From assembly GCA_003155705.1 (NCBI GenBank), contig PMEC01000144.1, positions 22,063 through 37,604 on the forward strand: 15,542 nucleotides of DNA. The letters run 5' to 3'. Below are positions 6,073 to 14,955 of this stretch, in pieces. The notes beneath the pieces are model-generated. The model was not told where the DNA came from and did not search any database. It was given only the letters and a program-made list of their open reading frames with translations. Each line of letters begins with the position of its first letter. Position 1 is the first letter of the stretch. This DNA comes from Bacteroidales bacterium. GTDB taxonomy: Bacteria; Bacteroidota; Bacteroidia; Bacteroidales; VadinHA17. Both the position numbers and the translations under genes were made by a program.

Positions 6073-7737
6073 ATGGCATTTAACAGTACAACCTCTAATT
6101 CATTATCCACATCAGGAAACGCAAAAGGTAACCCTGTTTATATCATGGCCCTGACGCTTGTGGCGACACTAGGCGGATTGCTTTTCGGATATGATACAGC
6201 CGTCGTGAATGGTGCAGAAAAATCGCTTGTTCAACTCTATATTGCTAAAATTGTCGACCCTGCAAATCTCGACTATGCGATTAAAATAATAACCCAGTAC
6301 AAGCTTCTGGTTGCTTTAGCTTTTTACCTTGTGGTTTTAATTGTATCGGCCCAGATTCTTAAACTTTTGGGGAAAAGTAAAGGATTCACTATAAGTGCTA
6401 TACTTCTTATCATTCTCACAATTTGGGTAGTTGGTTATCTGAAAGCCGAGATTTCTCACACAGCAGATGCGTTAAAAGGCTATGTTGATTCTGTAAAAGG
6501 ATTTACCATCTCAAGTGCATTGATAGGGTGCGTTATAGGGGGAGCAATGGCAGGATTCATATCAAAAGCAATAGGCAGAAGGAACGGACTTATCATATCA
6601 GCGCTGGCATTTTCAATTTCAGCTATTGGTGCATGGAATCCTGAAAAACTGAATTTTTTCGGTACGCTGCCTGTTTTCTCTTTTGTGATCTACAGAATTG
6701 TCGGAGGGATAGGTGTAGGATTGGCCTCCATGCTTTCACCGATGTATATTGCAGAAATTGCGCCTGCTAATGTAAGAGGAAAACTCGTTTCCTGGAACCA
6801 GTTTGCCATTATCTTCGGTATGCTGATTATTTATTTTGTGAATTTGATTATCGCACGCCGGGGAAATGAAGAGTGGCTTATAACACAGGGATGGAGGTGG
6901 ATGTTCTTCTCAGGTGTCATCCCTTCGGGTTTGTTCCTGATCCTTCTGATGTTTGTACCCGAGACGCCCAGATACCTTGTTATGAAAGGCAAAGAGGATA
7001 AAGCGCTCAAGGTGCTTAAAAAAATATCAGGGGAGAATGATGCTCCTGTAATATTGAAGGAAATAAAAGATACACTTCATGAGACGAGCATTCCATGGTT
7101 GTCTTACGGATTTCTGGTTATTTTTATCGGTATTATGTTGTCGGTATTTCAACAGTTCGTTGGCATAAATGTCGTTTTATATTACGCTGCTAACATATTC
7201 AGGAACATGGGATCTTCAATTGATTCATCAATGATCCAGACAATCATTGTTGGTACTGTTAATCTTGTATTTACGGTTCTTGCTATATTTACTGTTGATC
7301 GTTTCGGAAGGAAACCGTTAATGATTATCGGGGGAGTTGGAATGGCAGTAAGCATGGTTGCCCTTGGTTTTTCATTTTATTTTGGGAAACTGGGTATTGG
7401 TGCCTTGATCTTCATGCTAACCTATACAGCATCTTTTGCAATGAGTTGGGGACCAGTTACCTGGGTTCTTTTGTCGGAGATTTTTCCTAATTCGGTCAGG
7501 AGCGCTATGTCAATTGCAGTTGCTGCCCAATGGATTGCCAACCTTATTATATCCTGGACTTTCCCGATGCTGAATGATAATCTGGCATTAACTGCACGTT
7601 TTAATCATGGTTTTGCCTACTGGATATATGGTGTTATGGGCATCCTGTCTGCTCTGTTTATTTGGAAATTAGTTCCGGAAACAAAAGGAAAAACCCTTGA
7701 GGAGATAGAAAAGATCTGGAAGAAAAAAGAAAGGTGA
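6073..7737 (+). CDS. Sugar porter family MFS transporter (XylE-like) with extra N-terminal helices
   Basis: A 554-residue inner-membrane transporter, longer than the usual 450-490 residues. Sugar porter signatures are present in order: GGLLFGYDTAVVNGA (34-48), GRRNG (168-172), PMYIAEIAPANVRG (223-236), PETPRYL (296-302), QQFVGINVVLYYA (360-372), DRFGRKP (409-415), GPVTWVLLSEIFP (460-472) and PETKGKTLEEIE (535-546). It most likely imports a monosaccharide or sugar acid with protons. Between helix 1 and the usual helix 2 lies an insertion (about 75-140) with two more hydrophobic segments (about 76-98 and 104-123); the sequence GFTIS occurs both inside it (104-108) and at the start of the normal helix 2 (143-147). 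It follows the Fe-S gene by 116 bp and ends at a strong terminator. No clear promoter was found. The substrate is not determinable from sequence; context favours a uronate or related sugar. Confidence 0.92.
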   Translation: MAFNSTTSNSLSTSGNAKGNPVYIMALTLVATLGGLLFGYDTAVVNGAEKSLVQLYIAKIVDPANLDYAIKIITQYKLLVALAFYLVVLIVSAQILKLLGKSKGFTISAILLIILTIWVVGYLKAEISHTADALKGYVDSVKGFTISSALIGCVIGGAMAGFISKAIGRRNGLIISALAFSISAIGAWNPEKLNFFGTLPVFSFVIYRIVGGIGVGLASMLSPMYIAEIAPANVRGKLVSWNQFAIIFGMLIIYFVNLIIARRGNEEWLITQGWRWMFFSGVIPSGLFLILLMFVPETPRYLVMKGKEDKALKVLKKISGENDAPVILKEIKDTLHETSIPWLSYGFLVIFIGIMLSVFQQFVGINVVLYYAANIFRNMGSSIDSSMIQTIIVGTVNLVFTVLAIFTVDRFGRKPLMIIGGVGMAVSMVALGFSFYFGKLGIGALIFMLTYTASFAMSWGPVTWVLLSEIFPNSVRSAMSIAVAAQWIANLIISWTFPMLNDNLALTARFNHGFAYWIYGVMGILSALFIWKLVPETKGKTLEEIEKIWKKKER

Positions 7738-7780
7738 AATATTTAACGCATCTATTTTAGAAATTTCCGTAAAGAAATAT

Positions 7781-7814
7781 AAAAAGAGGGTATCTAAAAA
7801 GCCCTCTTTTTTTT
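7781..7814. terminator. Bidirectional Rho-independent terminator
   Basis: A stem of about 10 bp (AAAAAGAGGG at 7781-7790 with CCCTCTTTTT at 7802-7811), an 11-nt loop, and a run of eight T (7807-7814). Read on the minus strand the hairpin is also followed by T-rich sequence. It lies between the convergent MFS and Gfo/Idh/MocA genes and can stop both. Confidence 0.85.
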
Positions 7815-7820
7815 GTTTCT

Positions 7821-7893
7821 ACCCCTAAATCCCCCAAGGGGGACTTTTTGATTTACAGATAGTTATAATTCCCCCCTTGGGGGGCTAGGGGGT
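7821..7893. mobile_element. 73-bp miniature palindromic element related to the DUF559 element
   Basis: Two 23-bp arms in inverted orientation (7821-7843 and 7871-7893) match at 18 of 23 positions; each arm also holds its own CCCCC/GGGGG hairpin. The 27 nt between them are AT-rich with no gene. Positions 7821-7847 are identical over 27 nt to 14933-14959, the left end of the DUF559 unit; the right arms match at 20 of 23. It sits just after the terminator in a convergent intergenic gap. No target duplication is visible. Confidence 0.7.
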
Positions 7894-7940
7894 AAATCAA
7901 TACTTTTGAGACAGCCCCTTCATTAGTATCAGTATATTGA

Positions 7941-9356
7941 TTAAGCCAATCCTGCTTTTTTCATGATCTGGGCTATATCATATTCATTTTTACGGGCTTT
8001 CCGTGAAACCATTGCATTGGCATCTTTATCATTTACAAACATTTCTTTCTTTGAATCCCATGCAAGTTTACGGTTTAGCTTCATGGCTATCCAGGCAACG
8101 GCACAGGCTTCAAGGCTACGGGCTGATTGCTCAACCGGAGCTATAGGTTCTTTGCGGCTAAGTATGCTTTCGAGCCAGTTACGGTAATGGTCAGCGCTAG
8201 GCATCCATACTTTACCTTCCGGGCCTATCCTGGGATAAAGAATTTTATCATTGCTTGCCCATAACGGACCTTTTTTGTTATCAACATTTTGAACAGGGTC
8301 GCTTTTGGTTTGCCTTTCAGCGCCACGTGCACAGAAAACAGTTCCGTCAGATCCTTCAAACTGAATTCCATTAGGAAAGCTATTATCCATAATCACCTCT
8401 ATATTACCAGGATACATCATCTCAACATGATAAGTTGTATGAACTGTCCAGACATCGTCTTTCATAAAGTCAGCTTTGGCAACAACCGAAGTTGGTCCGC
8501 TGAGCTCCATTCCCATTGCCCAATGAGCTATATCAATATGGTGGGCACCCCAGTTGGTGATCATTCCAAGACCGAAATCTTCAGTTGTGATCCAGCCCGG
8601 TCTGGCTTCTACGCTGTCCTGCGGGTGGACCCTAAACTCCATGTAGGGTTGCTCTGGTGCAGCTCCAAGCCAGCGTTCAAAATCGAAAGTAGGCGGCGGG
8701 GTCTGTGGTGAAGGCTTTACCCCCTTGGGCCTGTCAATTCCAATGCCAATTTTTACAGTTTTAAGCTTCCCGATACGGCCGTTGCGGACTGCTTCGCTGG
8801 CAATGCGAAACGTATTCCATGGCTTTTCAGAACGTTGCTGACTTCCCGTCTGAAGGATTCTCTTTCTGGATTGAACAGTTGTCCTTAAAGCAATTGCTTC
8901 TGAAATTGCATACGTCAATGGCTTCTGAACATAAACATCCTTGCCTGCAAGAATTGCCTGGATAGCCACAAATGCATGCTGATGATCAGGAACACTGACA
9001 ATTACAGCATCGATGTCCGGACGTGCAAGAACTTCATGGAAATCATGATACGTTTTGACCTCAACATTTGTCTCTCCTTTACTCTTGTAAAACTGTTCGA
9101 CAGTATTCTTGGCAATTTCGACCCTTTTGGAGTCAAGGTCACAAACTGCAACCAGCCTGCAAAGATCTGTATGTTTTATAGTTCCTGTATAGTCAGCTGT
9201 TCCCTCGCGGCCACAACCAATTTGCGCAAATTGAATGAGCTTATTAGGTGAGCCAGCAGCAAATGCAGGACTCCTAAGGATTTCGGGGAGCGTAAAAAGA
9301 CCTACCCCACCCATAAAGGATTTTTTCAAAAAATCACGACGTGTATTGCTTTTCAT
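7941..9356 (-). CDS. Tat-exported Gfo/Idh/MocA family oxidoreductase
   Basis: A 471-residue NAD(P)-dependent oxidoreductase expected to act on a sugar or sugar derivative in the periplasm. Visible: twin-arginine signal TRRDFLKKS (5-13) followed by a hydrophobic stretch and PAFAAG (30-35), a likely cleavage region; Rossmann motif IGCGREG (46-52, GxGxxG); VYVQKPLTY (141-149), where Q144 replaces the usual Glu of the EKP motif but K145 is kept; C-terminal domain with WLGAAPEQPY (229-238) and NWGAHHIDIAHW (268-279), holding the likely catalytic His/Asp (H272 or H273, D275). Members with this architecture often keep their cofactor tightly bound, since no free NAD exists outside the cytoplasm. The gene is 105 bp downstream of the adaptor gene, same strand, with unrelated role; no clear promoter seen. 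Substrate unknown. Confidence 0.92.
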   Translation of the reverse strand: MKSNTRRDFLKKSFMGGVGLFTLPEILRSPAFAAGSPNKLIQFAQIGCGREGTADYTGTIKHTDLCRLVAVCDLDSKRVEIAKNTVEQFYKSKGETNVEVKTYHDFHEVLARPDIDAVIVSVPDHQHAFVAIQAILAGKDVYVQKPLTYAISEAIALRTTVQSRKRILQTGSQQRSEKPWNTFRIASEAVRNGRIGKLKTVKIGIGIDRPKGVKPSPQTPPPTFDFERWLGAAPEQPYMEFRVHPQDSVEARPGWITTEDFGLGMITNWGAHHIDIAHWAMGMELSGPTSVVAKADFMKDDVWTVHTTYHVEMMYPGNIEVIMDNSFPNGIQFEGSDGTVFCARGAERQTKSDPVQNVDNKKGPLWASNDKILYPRIGPEGKVWMPSADHYRNWLESILSRKEPIAPVEQSARSLEACAVAWIAMKLNRKLAWDSKKEMFVNDKDANAMVSRKARKNEYDIAQIMKKAGLA

Positions 9357-9461
9357 AATGATTCTATTAAAGATGAAAAAACAAAAATTAAAACCTAAAA
9401 ATAAGACAATTCAGCTAAATATACGTATTTAAGTCGAAATCTCTCAAATGTTAAATCAAAC

Positions 9462-10781
9462 TCATTCGATACCAATTATGAATTTTCCATTTTCAGCTTT
9501 CCTCGCCTTTTCACGATCCTTTATAATTATAATCAGATCATTTCCTGCAAGTTTGAATTTCTCAGGATGTTCTGGAGTGGAGAGGAACAGTTTTTCTCCT
9601 GATTTAAGTCCCTTTTCAACAATAACATATTTCTCATTAGATTGTCCAAGTAAAACTATCTGCTTAGTTCCGTTCCTGGTATATACGAATGGTATACTAT
9701 CCAATCCAGCCTGAACACATTCAATAGGAATATAAGTCACATCTTTGAAAGTGTTTATTATTACCTTATTACCTGTCGTCATGGTTGGTCTTAGCAAAGG
9801 ATCAGTCCCATTTATTTTTATTAATACCTCAAATACTTTAGAATCAGAATTTGGCAACTTATCACCTATATTTGCAACAGTTGCTACAACCCCGTTAAAT
9901 GATTTCTTTGGGAAAGCATCAATAACAATGTTAGCTTTTTGACCGGGTTTTATTTTATTGATATCTATCTCACTGATATAAATTCTCGACATCATCGATT
10001 TCAGATCCGGAAGGGTGGCTACAACGCGGTCGAATGAATTGATCATGGATCCGGTTTTTCTCTTGTTGCCTCGCCAGTCTTTTCTATAGATGACCATTCC
10101 CGGCGAGGGCGCTTTTATTGTAAAACTTGCCAGAACATCTTCATAATCGTTTTTTCTTCTTGTTATTCTCCCGATTATAACTCTCTGAACATCAATCTGA
10201 AACTTTGCATATGCAATATTGAGAGCATATCTTCTGAATCTTTCTCCCAAAGTACGCTTTGCCTGATCAAAATTAATTTCTGCTTCACGGATTGTTGCGG
10301 GAGGTTCGTATTTTGAGTTCAAGAAAGTTATTGAATCTTCCTGCACAATATATTTTTGGTTCTGAATATCATTTCTATAAGCGCTGAGTGTGACTGAAGT
10401 ATCAATAAGTTTCATATTCAGGGCTACCTGTAACTGATCAAGCCTGTCAAGGACATCCTTCAAAGTATTTTCAAAATCTGATCGGTCCAGCTGTGCAATA
10501 TAATCGCCTTCTTTTACTTCAGTTCCTTCGGGTACAAGATCCTGAATCCTTATATCCATTGATCTCATTTCTCCACGTGGTGCAATATCCGGACCCTTGA
10601 TATCAATAGAATTTTCTGCTTTTAACTCACCGGAATTGCTAATAGCAATTTCGAAATCGCCTTTGATAACCGGTGTATAGAGATCTGCTTGTTTCTTCGC
10701 CGAAGTCAACCGACTGAATGCAATCAGGGCTAAAACTGCTGCCACGACTACGATCCCTGAAATAATATATACTCTTTTCAT
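9462..10781 (-). CDS. HlyD/MacA-type periplasmic adaptor (membrane fusion) protein
   Basis: A 439-residue adaptor that would link an inner-membrane ABC or RND pump to an outer-membrane channel. Visible: one N-terminal membrane anchor (about 4-23); first biotinyl-lipoyl half including VPEGTEVKEGDYIAQLD (83-99); a helical hairpin region of about 100-215 residues with heptad-like patterns; second lipoyl half around SFTIKAPSPGMVIYRKD; then beta-barrel and membrane-proximal parts (KPGQKANIVIDAFP, TTGNKVIINTF). This order fits MacA-like proteins. Usually the permease, ATPase or outer-membrane factor genes are adjacent, but here the neighbours are an M16 peptidase (divergent) and an oxidoreductase, so it is an orphan in this window. 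No clear promoter seen. Confidence 0.88.
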   Translation of the reverse strand: MKRVYIISGIVVVAAVLALIAFSRLTSAKKQADLYTPVIKGDFEIAISNSGELKAENSIDIKGPDIAPRGEMRSMDIRIQDLVPEGTEVKEGDYIAQLDRSDFENTLKDVLDRLDQLQVALNMKLIDTSVTLSAYRNDIQNQKYIVQEDSITFLNSKYEPPATIREAEINFDQAKRTLGERFRRYALNIAYAKFQIDVQRVIIGRITRRKNDYEDVLASFTIKAPSPGMVIYRKDWRGNKRKTGSMINSFDRVVATLPDLKSMMSRIYISEIDINKIKPGQKANIVIDAFPKKSFNGVVATVANIGDKLPNSDSKVFEVLIKINGTDPLLRPTMTTGNKVIINTFKDVTYIPIECVQAGLDSIPFVYTRNGTKQIVLLGQSNEKYVIVEKGLKSGEKLFLSTPEHPEKFKLAGNDLIIIIKDREKARKAENGKFIIGIE

Positions 10782-11182
10782 TCTGACACCGCTTTATTCT
10801 GCACAAAATACTAAAAAAATTCAGGCGTGAAATTATTAAAATTTAAAATTCTTTATGCTGTAATAAAAATATTTAACATCTATTAACATCAGGATAGACC
10901 TACATTTAGAATAATAACCAGAAACCTTAAAAATTATTTATTTATATGTATAATAATACAAAGAATCAGGTAATGAATTCGTCTCAGGGATTTGTTAGAT
11001 AATTCAACAAAAATGGACCATAAATGGTCTGAATATAAATGAATTAATATGCTGACATATATTTAATGATCATTGATTACAAATATTTTATGCTTAACTG
11101 GCGCATTGTATTCCTTTTATTTCATAAATTAGCTATTCAACAACGACAGTTATGCAGAATATTTAACTTTAAATTTATTGAA
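10782..11182. other. Divergent intergenic region upstream of adaptor and peptidase genes
   Basis: About 400 AT-rich bases between two divergent starts. It contains a 14-bp palindrome (11016-11029) and a short direct repeat, AACATC-TATT-AACATC (around 10875-10890). No TAnnTTTG box with a proper -33 partner was found for either gene. I see no small gene or RNA that I can support. Confidence 0.5.
11016..11029. promoter_or_regulatory. Palindrome, possible operator
   Basis: GACCAT-AA-ATGGTC, 6-bp inverted arms around AA, about 155 bp before the M16 start and about 235 bp from the adaptor start. The size fits a dimeric regulator site, but no regulator gene is adjacent, so function is a guess. Confidence 0.3.
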
Positions 11183-14002
11183 ATGAGCAAATCACATTTT
11201 TTCATTAAGTTCTTTTTAATACTGACTATTATTCTGGTCAGTTCATCTTGCAGTAAAGCTCCTGTTAGCGACAAGCTTGACATTAGTTATCAAAAGTATA
11301 TCATGCCAAACGGATTGCAGGTTATACTACATGCCGATCATTCCGATCCAATGATCTCCTATGCCATAATGTATCATGTCGGGTCAAGTCGGGAAACACC
11401 AGGCAAGACTGGATTTGCTCACCTCTTCGAACATCTGCTTTTCGGAGGATCTGAGAATGTCCCGAGTGGAACATTTGATAAAATTATTGAAGGAGTAGGT
11501 GGAACAAATAACGGTTTTACCCAGCGTGATATTACCACTTATTATGAAATGTTCCCAAAAAATGCGCTTGAAAAAATATTATGGCTTGAATCTGACCGGA
11601 TGGGATTTTTTATAAATTCTGTAACTCCTCATACTCTTTCCCTTCAGCAGAATGTTGTCTCAAACGAAAAAAGACAAAGAGAAGACAACACGCCTTATGG
11701 TTTTACAGATTATGTTGTCGACAAGAATCTCTACCCCGCTGATCATCCATATAACTGGGAAGTGATTGGTGAAATGGCTGATCTCAAGAATGCCTCACTC
11801 GAAGATGTAAAGGCCTACTATGGAAAATTCTATGGACCTAACAATGCCACACTTGTTCTTGCCGGTGATTTCAATGCGGATTCTGTAAAGATTTTGATAA
11901 ATAAATATTTCGGAGAGATTAAATCACATGGTGAGGTTGCAAAACGTTCTGCTATAATACCTGTTCTCGCAAAAACTGTAAAGCTATATCATGAGGACAA
12001 TTTTGCAAATGTACCTGAGATTACTATGGTATGGCCGGTTACACAATCATATCAGAAAGATACATATGCTCTTGATTTTCTTGCAAAAATACTTGCTGAT
12101 GGTAAAAAAGCACCATTATATAAGGTTTTGGTTAAAGAGAAAAAACTGACATCAAATACCTCGGCATATAACAGTTCCAGCGAACTGGCAGGAGAATTCA
12201 CAATCACCATCAGAGCGAATGAAGGAAAGACTCTTAAAGAAATAGAAGCTGCAGTTTTTGAAGCTTTTGACCGTTTCGAGAAGGATGGTATCACAGAAAA
12301 AGATATTGAACGGGTAAAGGCTTCAAGTGAAAAGGTATTTTATGAGGGAATCACCAGCGTTCTGGGAAAATCGTTTCAGTTAGCCTTTTATAATACTTTT
12401 CTTAACGATCCGGGATACATAGAGAAAGACATCGAGAATATCAAGGCAGTCAACATGAATGATGTAAAAATGGTTTATAACAAATACATTAAGGATAAGC
12501 CACATGTAGTCACAAGTTTTGTGCCTAAAGGAAAGATTGATCTGATTGCTGACGGATCTGTTCCTGCCGGAGTCAAAGAAGAGAATATTAAAGAAGCCAG
12601 TCAAGTGGAGATTGCAAAAACAGGAGATGATAAATTTGTAAAGAGTCCTTCAATAATAAGCAGAACAGTTGAACCACCTGCCGGAAAAGCTCCTGAAGTC
12701 AATGTACCTGTGGTATGGAAAGCTGTTCTCGCTAATGGAATCCAGGTATATGGAATTCAGAATAAGGAGTTACCACTGGTGGAGTTAAACCTTGTTATAA
12801 ATGGCGGAGTTCTACAGGACAAAATTGAGCTGCCAGGAGTTGCAGGAATGGTCGCAAGTGTGCTTCCGCAGGGCACAAAAAACAAAACACCGGAAGAGTT
12901 AGAGGAGCAGACAGAACTCCTTGGCTCAAGTATTAATATGTATGCCGGACGTGAAGAGATGACGATAAATGCAAGCGCACTTTCCAGAAACTTTAACAAA
13001 ACAGCAGATCTTCTCAAAGAGATCTTACTCGAACCACGCTGGGACACAGCAGAGTTTTCCATGGCACAAACCCGCACTAAAAATAGCATCATTCAGGCAG
13101 AAGCTCAACCCGGAAGAGTAGCAAGTCTTATATTCAATAAACTACTGTACGGCACAGACAATATATTAGGCTTCAGTGCACGCGGGACAAAAGAATCAAT
13201 AGAAAAAATAAAATTGAATGATCTGAAGAACTATTATGAGAATAATTTTTCCCCGAATATTTCAAAAATCCTGATTGCAGGCAATATTTCAAAAGAACAA
13301 GTTTTAGCAGCCCTGAAACCATTGGAAACGGAATGGAAAGAGAAAGAAGTAAAATTGACTGCTTGCCATATTCCGCCAAACCCTGAGAAATCTCAGATTT
13401 ACTTTGTGGATATCCCTGGCTCCCGACAGTCAGTAATATACATAGGATACCTGGCCTTATCAAGAAATGATCCTGACTATATTAAAGCAGATTTCGTCAA
13501 TTACAGGCTCGGTGGGGCATTTACTAGTATCCTGAATCAAATACTTCGTGAAGAAAAGGGGTATACATATGGAGCTTCAAGCTACTTTATGGAAACAAAA
13601 GTAAAAGCACCATTTCTTGTTTCAACAAGTGTCAGATCAGATGCGACCTTCGAATCGGTTAAAATTATTAAAGATGAAATGGGAAAATACCGTAATGGGA
13701 TTACTGAAAATGACCTGCAATTTATTAAAAACTGTATGATCCTGTCAAATGCCCTTCGATTTGAAACAAACGGAGCCTTGGTTGGAATGCTAGCGACAAT
13801 GTCCAAATATAATCTGCCTGACGATTATATTAAGGAAGAAGAAAGCGTAATAAACAATATGACTATAGAAGAGCATAAGGTAATTACAGATAAATATATC
13901 ATTCCTGATAAAATGTATTATGTTATTGTCGGAGACGCTGCAACACAGATGAAACCTCTCGAAAAGATAGGGTTCGGAAAACCTATTCTTTCAAAACCAT
14001 GA
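11183..14002 (+). CDS. M16 family zinc metallopeptidase, two-repeat lipoprotein form
   Basis: A 939-residue protease, probably anchored to a membrane facing the periplasm. I chose ATG 11183 because it gives a clean lipoprotein signal: hydrophobic stretch 6-19 and lipobox LVSSSC with C23; the open frame extends upstream to 11066, adding 39 residues that would bury the signal. The N-terminal M16 half has the inverted zinc motif HLFEH (80-84) and the distal ligand E162 in VVSNEKRQ. The second half (from about residue 545, ANGIQVYGIQNKELP onward) is a second M16 repeat in which the HxxEH site is replaced (LPGVAGMVASVLPQGT), so only the first half is catalytic. EEKGYTYGASSYF in the C-terminal part is the usual conserved Y-containing motif of inactive halves. 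Such proteins degrade peptides after closing around them. Gene stands alone; convergent with the SDR, with no clear terminator between. Confidence 0.93.
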   Translation: MSKSHFFIKFFLILTIILVSSSCSKAPVSDKLDISYQKYIMPNGLQVILHADHSDPMISYAIMYHVGSSRETPGKTGFAHLFEHLLFGGSENVPSGTFDKIIEGVGGTNNGFTQRDITTYYEMFPKNALEKILWLESDRMGFFINSVTPHTLSLQQNVVSNEKRQREDNTPYGFTDYVVDKNLYPADHPYNWEVIGEMADLKNASLEDVKAYYGKFYGPNNATLVLAGDFNADSVKILINKYFGEIKSHGEVAKRSAIIPVLAKTVKLYHEDNFANVPEITMVWPVTQSYQKDTYALDFLAKILADGKKAPLYKVLVKEKKLTSNTSAYNSSSELAGEFTITIRANEGKTLKEIEAAVFEAFDRFEKDGITEKDIERVKASSEKVFYEGITSVLGKSFQLAFYNTFLNDPGYIEKDIENIKAVNMNDVKMVYNKYIKDKPHVVTSFVPKGKIDLIADGSVPAGVKEENIKEASQVEIAKTGDDKFVKSPSIISRTVEPPAGKAPEVNVPVVWKAVLANGIQVYGIQNKELPLVELNLVINGGVLQDKIELPGVAGMVASVLPQGTKNKTPEELEEQTELLGSSINMYAGREEMTINASALSRNFNKTADLLKEILLEPRWDTAEFSMAQTRTKNSIIQAEAQPGRVASLIFNKLLYGTDNILGFSARGTKESIEKIKLNDLKNYYENNFSPNISKILIAGNISKEQVLAALKPLETEWKEKEVKLTACHIPPNPEKSQIYFVDIPGSRQSVIYIGYLALSRNDPDYIKADFVNYRLGGAFTSILNQILREEKGYTYGASSYFMETKVKAPFLVSTSVRSDATFESVKIIKDEMGKYRNGITENDLQFIKNCMILSNALRFETNGALVGMLATMSKYNLPDDYIKEEESVINNMTIEEHKVITDKYIIPDKMYYVIVGDAATQMKPLEKIGFGKPILSKP

Positions 14003-14084
14003 ATAGATAAAAGCCGGTTCAGATAGAATAATCCTGGTAATATACTGAGTAATCCGAATACCTGAAAGAAACTAAGATTCAGAG

Positions 14085-14879
14085 TTACAGATCGTTTTCG
14101 CCTTTTACATAGCCAAAGTTTGCCAGGATGCCACCATCGACATACAGAATATGACCGTTTACAAAATCGCTGGCTTTTGAAGCGAGAAACAGTGCTGCAT
14201 TAGCAACATCTTCAGGTTGTCCCCATCTCCCGGCAGGAGTTCTTGTCATAACCAGGTCGTTGAATGGATGACCATTTTCGCGTATTGGTCCGGTCTGAGA
14301 AGTAACGATATAACCAGGTCCGATCCCATTTATCTGAATATTATACTTCGCCCATTCACAGGTCATATTCTGGGTAAGAAGTTTCAATCCTCCCTTAGCG
14401 GAGGCATAAGCCGAAACTGTATTCCTCCCATACACGCTCATCATAGAACACATGTTTATTATCTTACCGCTTCTTTTCTTTATCATATTGGGAACTACCC
14501 GCTTTGAAACAATCAGAGGAGCAACCAGATCCACATCAATAACCTGTTTAAAATCCGAGATCGGCATATCTAGTATCGGTATCCTCTTGATAATTCCTGC
14601 ATTATTCACGAGAATATCTACCTGTCCGATATTTTTTTCAATGACTGATATCCCACGGTCAACATCAGCCTCATCAGTTACATTGAATTTCAGTGTAAAG
14701 ACATCGAGGCCTTCTTTTTTGAAACTCTCCTTACAACTATTGAGACGATCATCCTGAAGATCGTTCACACATACTTTTGCCCCGGCTTTTCCCAGGAGAA
14801 CACCTACTGCAAGTCCTATTCCATGAGTTCCCCCGGTGACGAGGGCAACTTTCCCGGTAAGATCAAATAACTCTTTCAT
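14085..14879 (-). CDS. kduD: SDR family dehydrogenase, KduD / gluconate 5-dehydrogenase type
   Basis: A 264-residue classical short-chain dehydrogenase. Cofactor motif TGGTHGIG (15-22), NNAG (92-95), and catalytic S145, Y158, K162 (YASAK). The C-terminal part, TPAGRWGQPEDVANAALFLASKASDFVNGHILYVDGG (214-250), broken here by no gaps, is the pattern shared by gluconate 5-dehydrogenase and KduD. KduD reduces 3-deoxy-hexosulosonate (DKII) to 2-keto-3-deoxygluconate. The kduI end upstream on the same strand favours the KduD role; a gluconate 5-dehydrogenase role is the alternative. The kduI-SDR operon is interrupted by the DUF559 element, so the SDR may now be transcribed through it or from a new promoter; I see no clear one. 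No ribosome binding site is evident. Confidence 0.88.
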   Translation of the reverse strand: MKELFDLTGKVALVTGGTHGIGLAVGVLLGKAGAKVCVNDLQDDRLNSCKESFKKEGLDVFTLKFNVTDEADVDRGISVIEKNIGQVDILVNNAGIIKRIPILDMPISDFKQVIDVDLVAPLIVSKRVVPNMIKKRSGKIINMCSMMSVYGRNTVSAYASAKGGLKLLTQNMTCEWAKYNIQINGIGPGYIVTSQTGPIRENGHPFNDLVMTRTPAGRWGQPEDVANAALFLASKASDFVNGHILYVDGGILANFGYVKGENDL

Positions 14880-14932
14880 ATTTTTTAACGCTATTTATTT
14901 GTTACAATTACAACTTATTTTGCTTTATTTTT

Positions 14933-14955
14933 ACCCCTAAATCCCCCAAGGGGGA
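14933..14955. repeat. Left arm of the DUF559 element
   Basis: ACCCCTAAAT followed by CCCCCAAGGGGGA, including the hairpin CCCCC-AA-GGGGG. Identical to 7821-7843. It contains the stop codon (TAG) and last codons of the DUF559 gene on the minus strand. Confidence 0.85.

Noticed and set aside
7821..7893. Reading the 73-bp palindrome as a terminator
   Set aside because: No T-run follows its hairpins, a strong bidirectional terminator already lies next to it, and the same sequence bounds the DUF559 element.
8289..8711. 140-codon open frame on the plus strand
   Set aside because: It lies fully opposite the well-supported Gfo/Idh/MocA gene and its translation has no recognisable domain.
11066..11182. 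Upstream start for the M16 peptidase
   Set aside because: It would bury the lipoprotein signal and lipobox that start cleanly at 11183.
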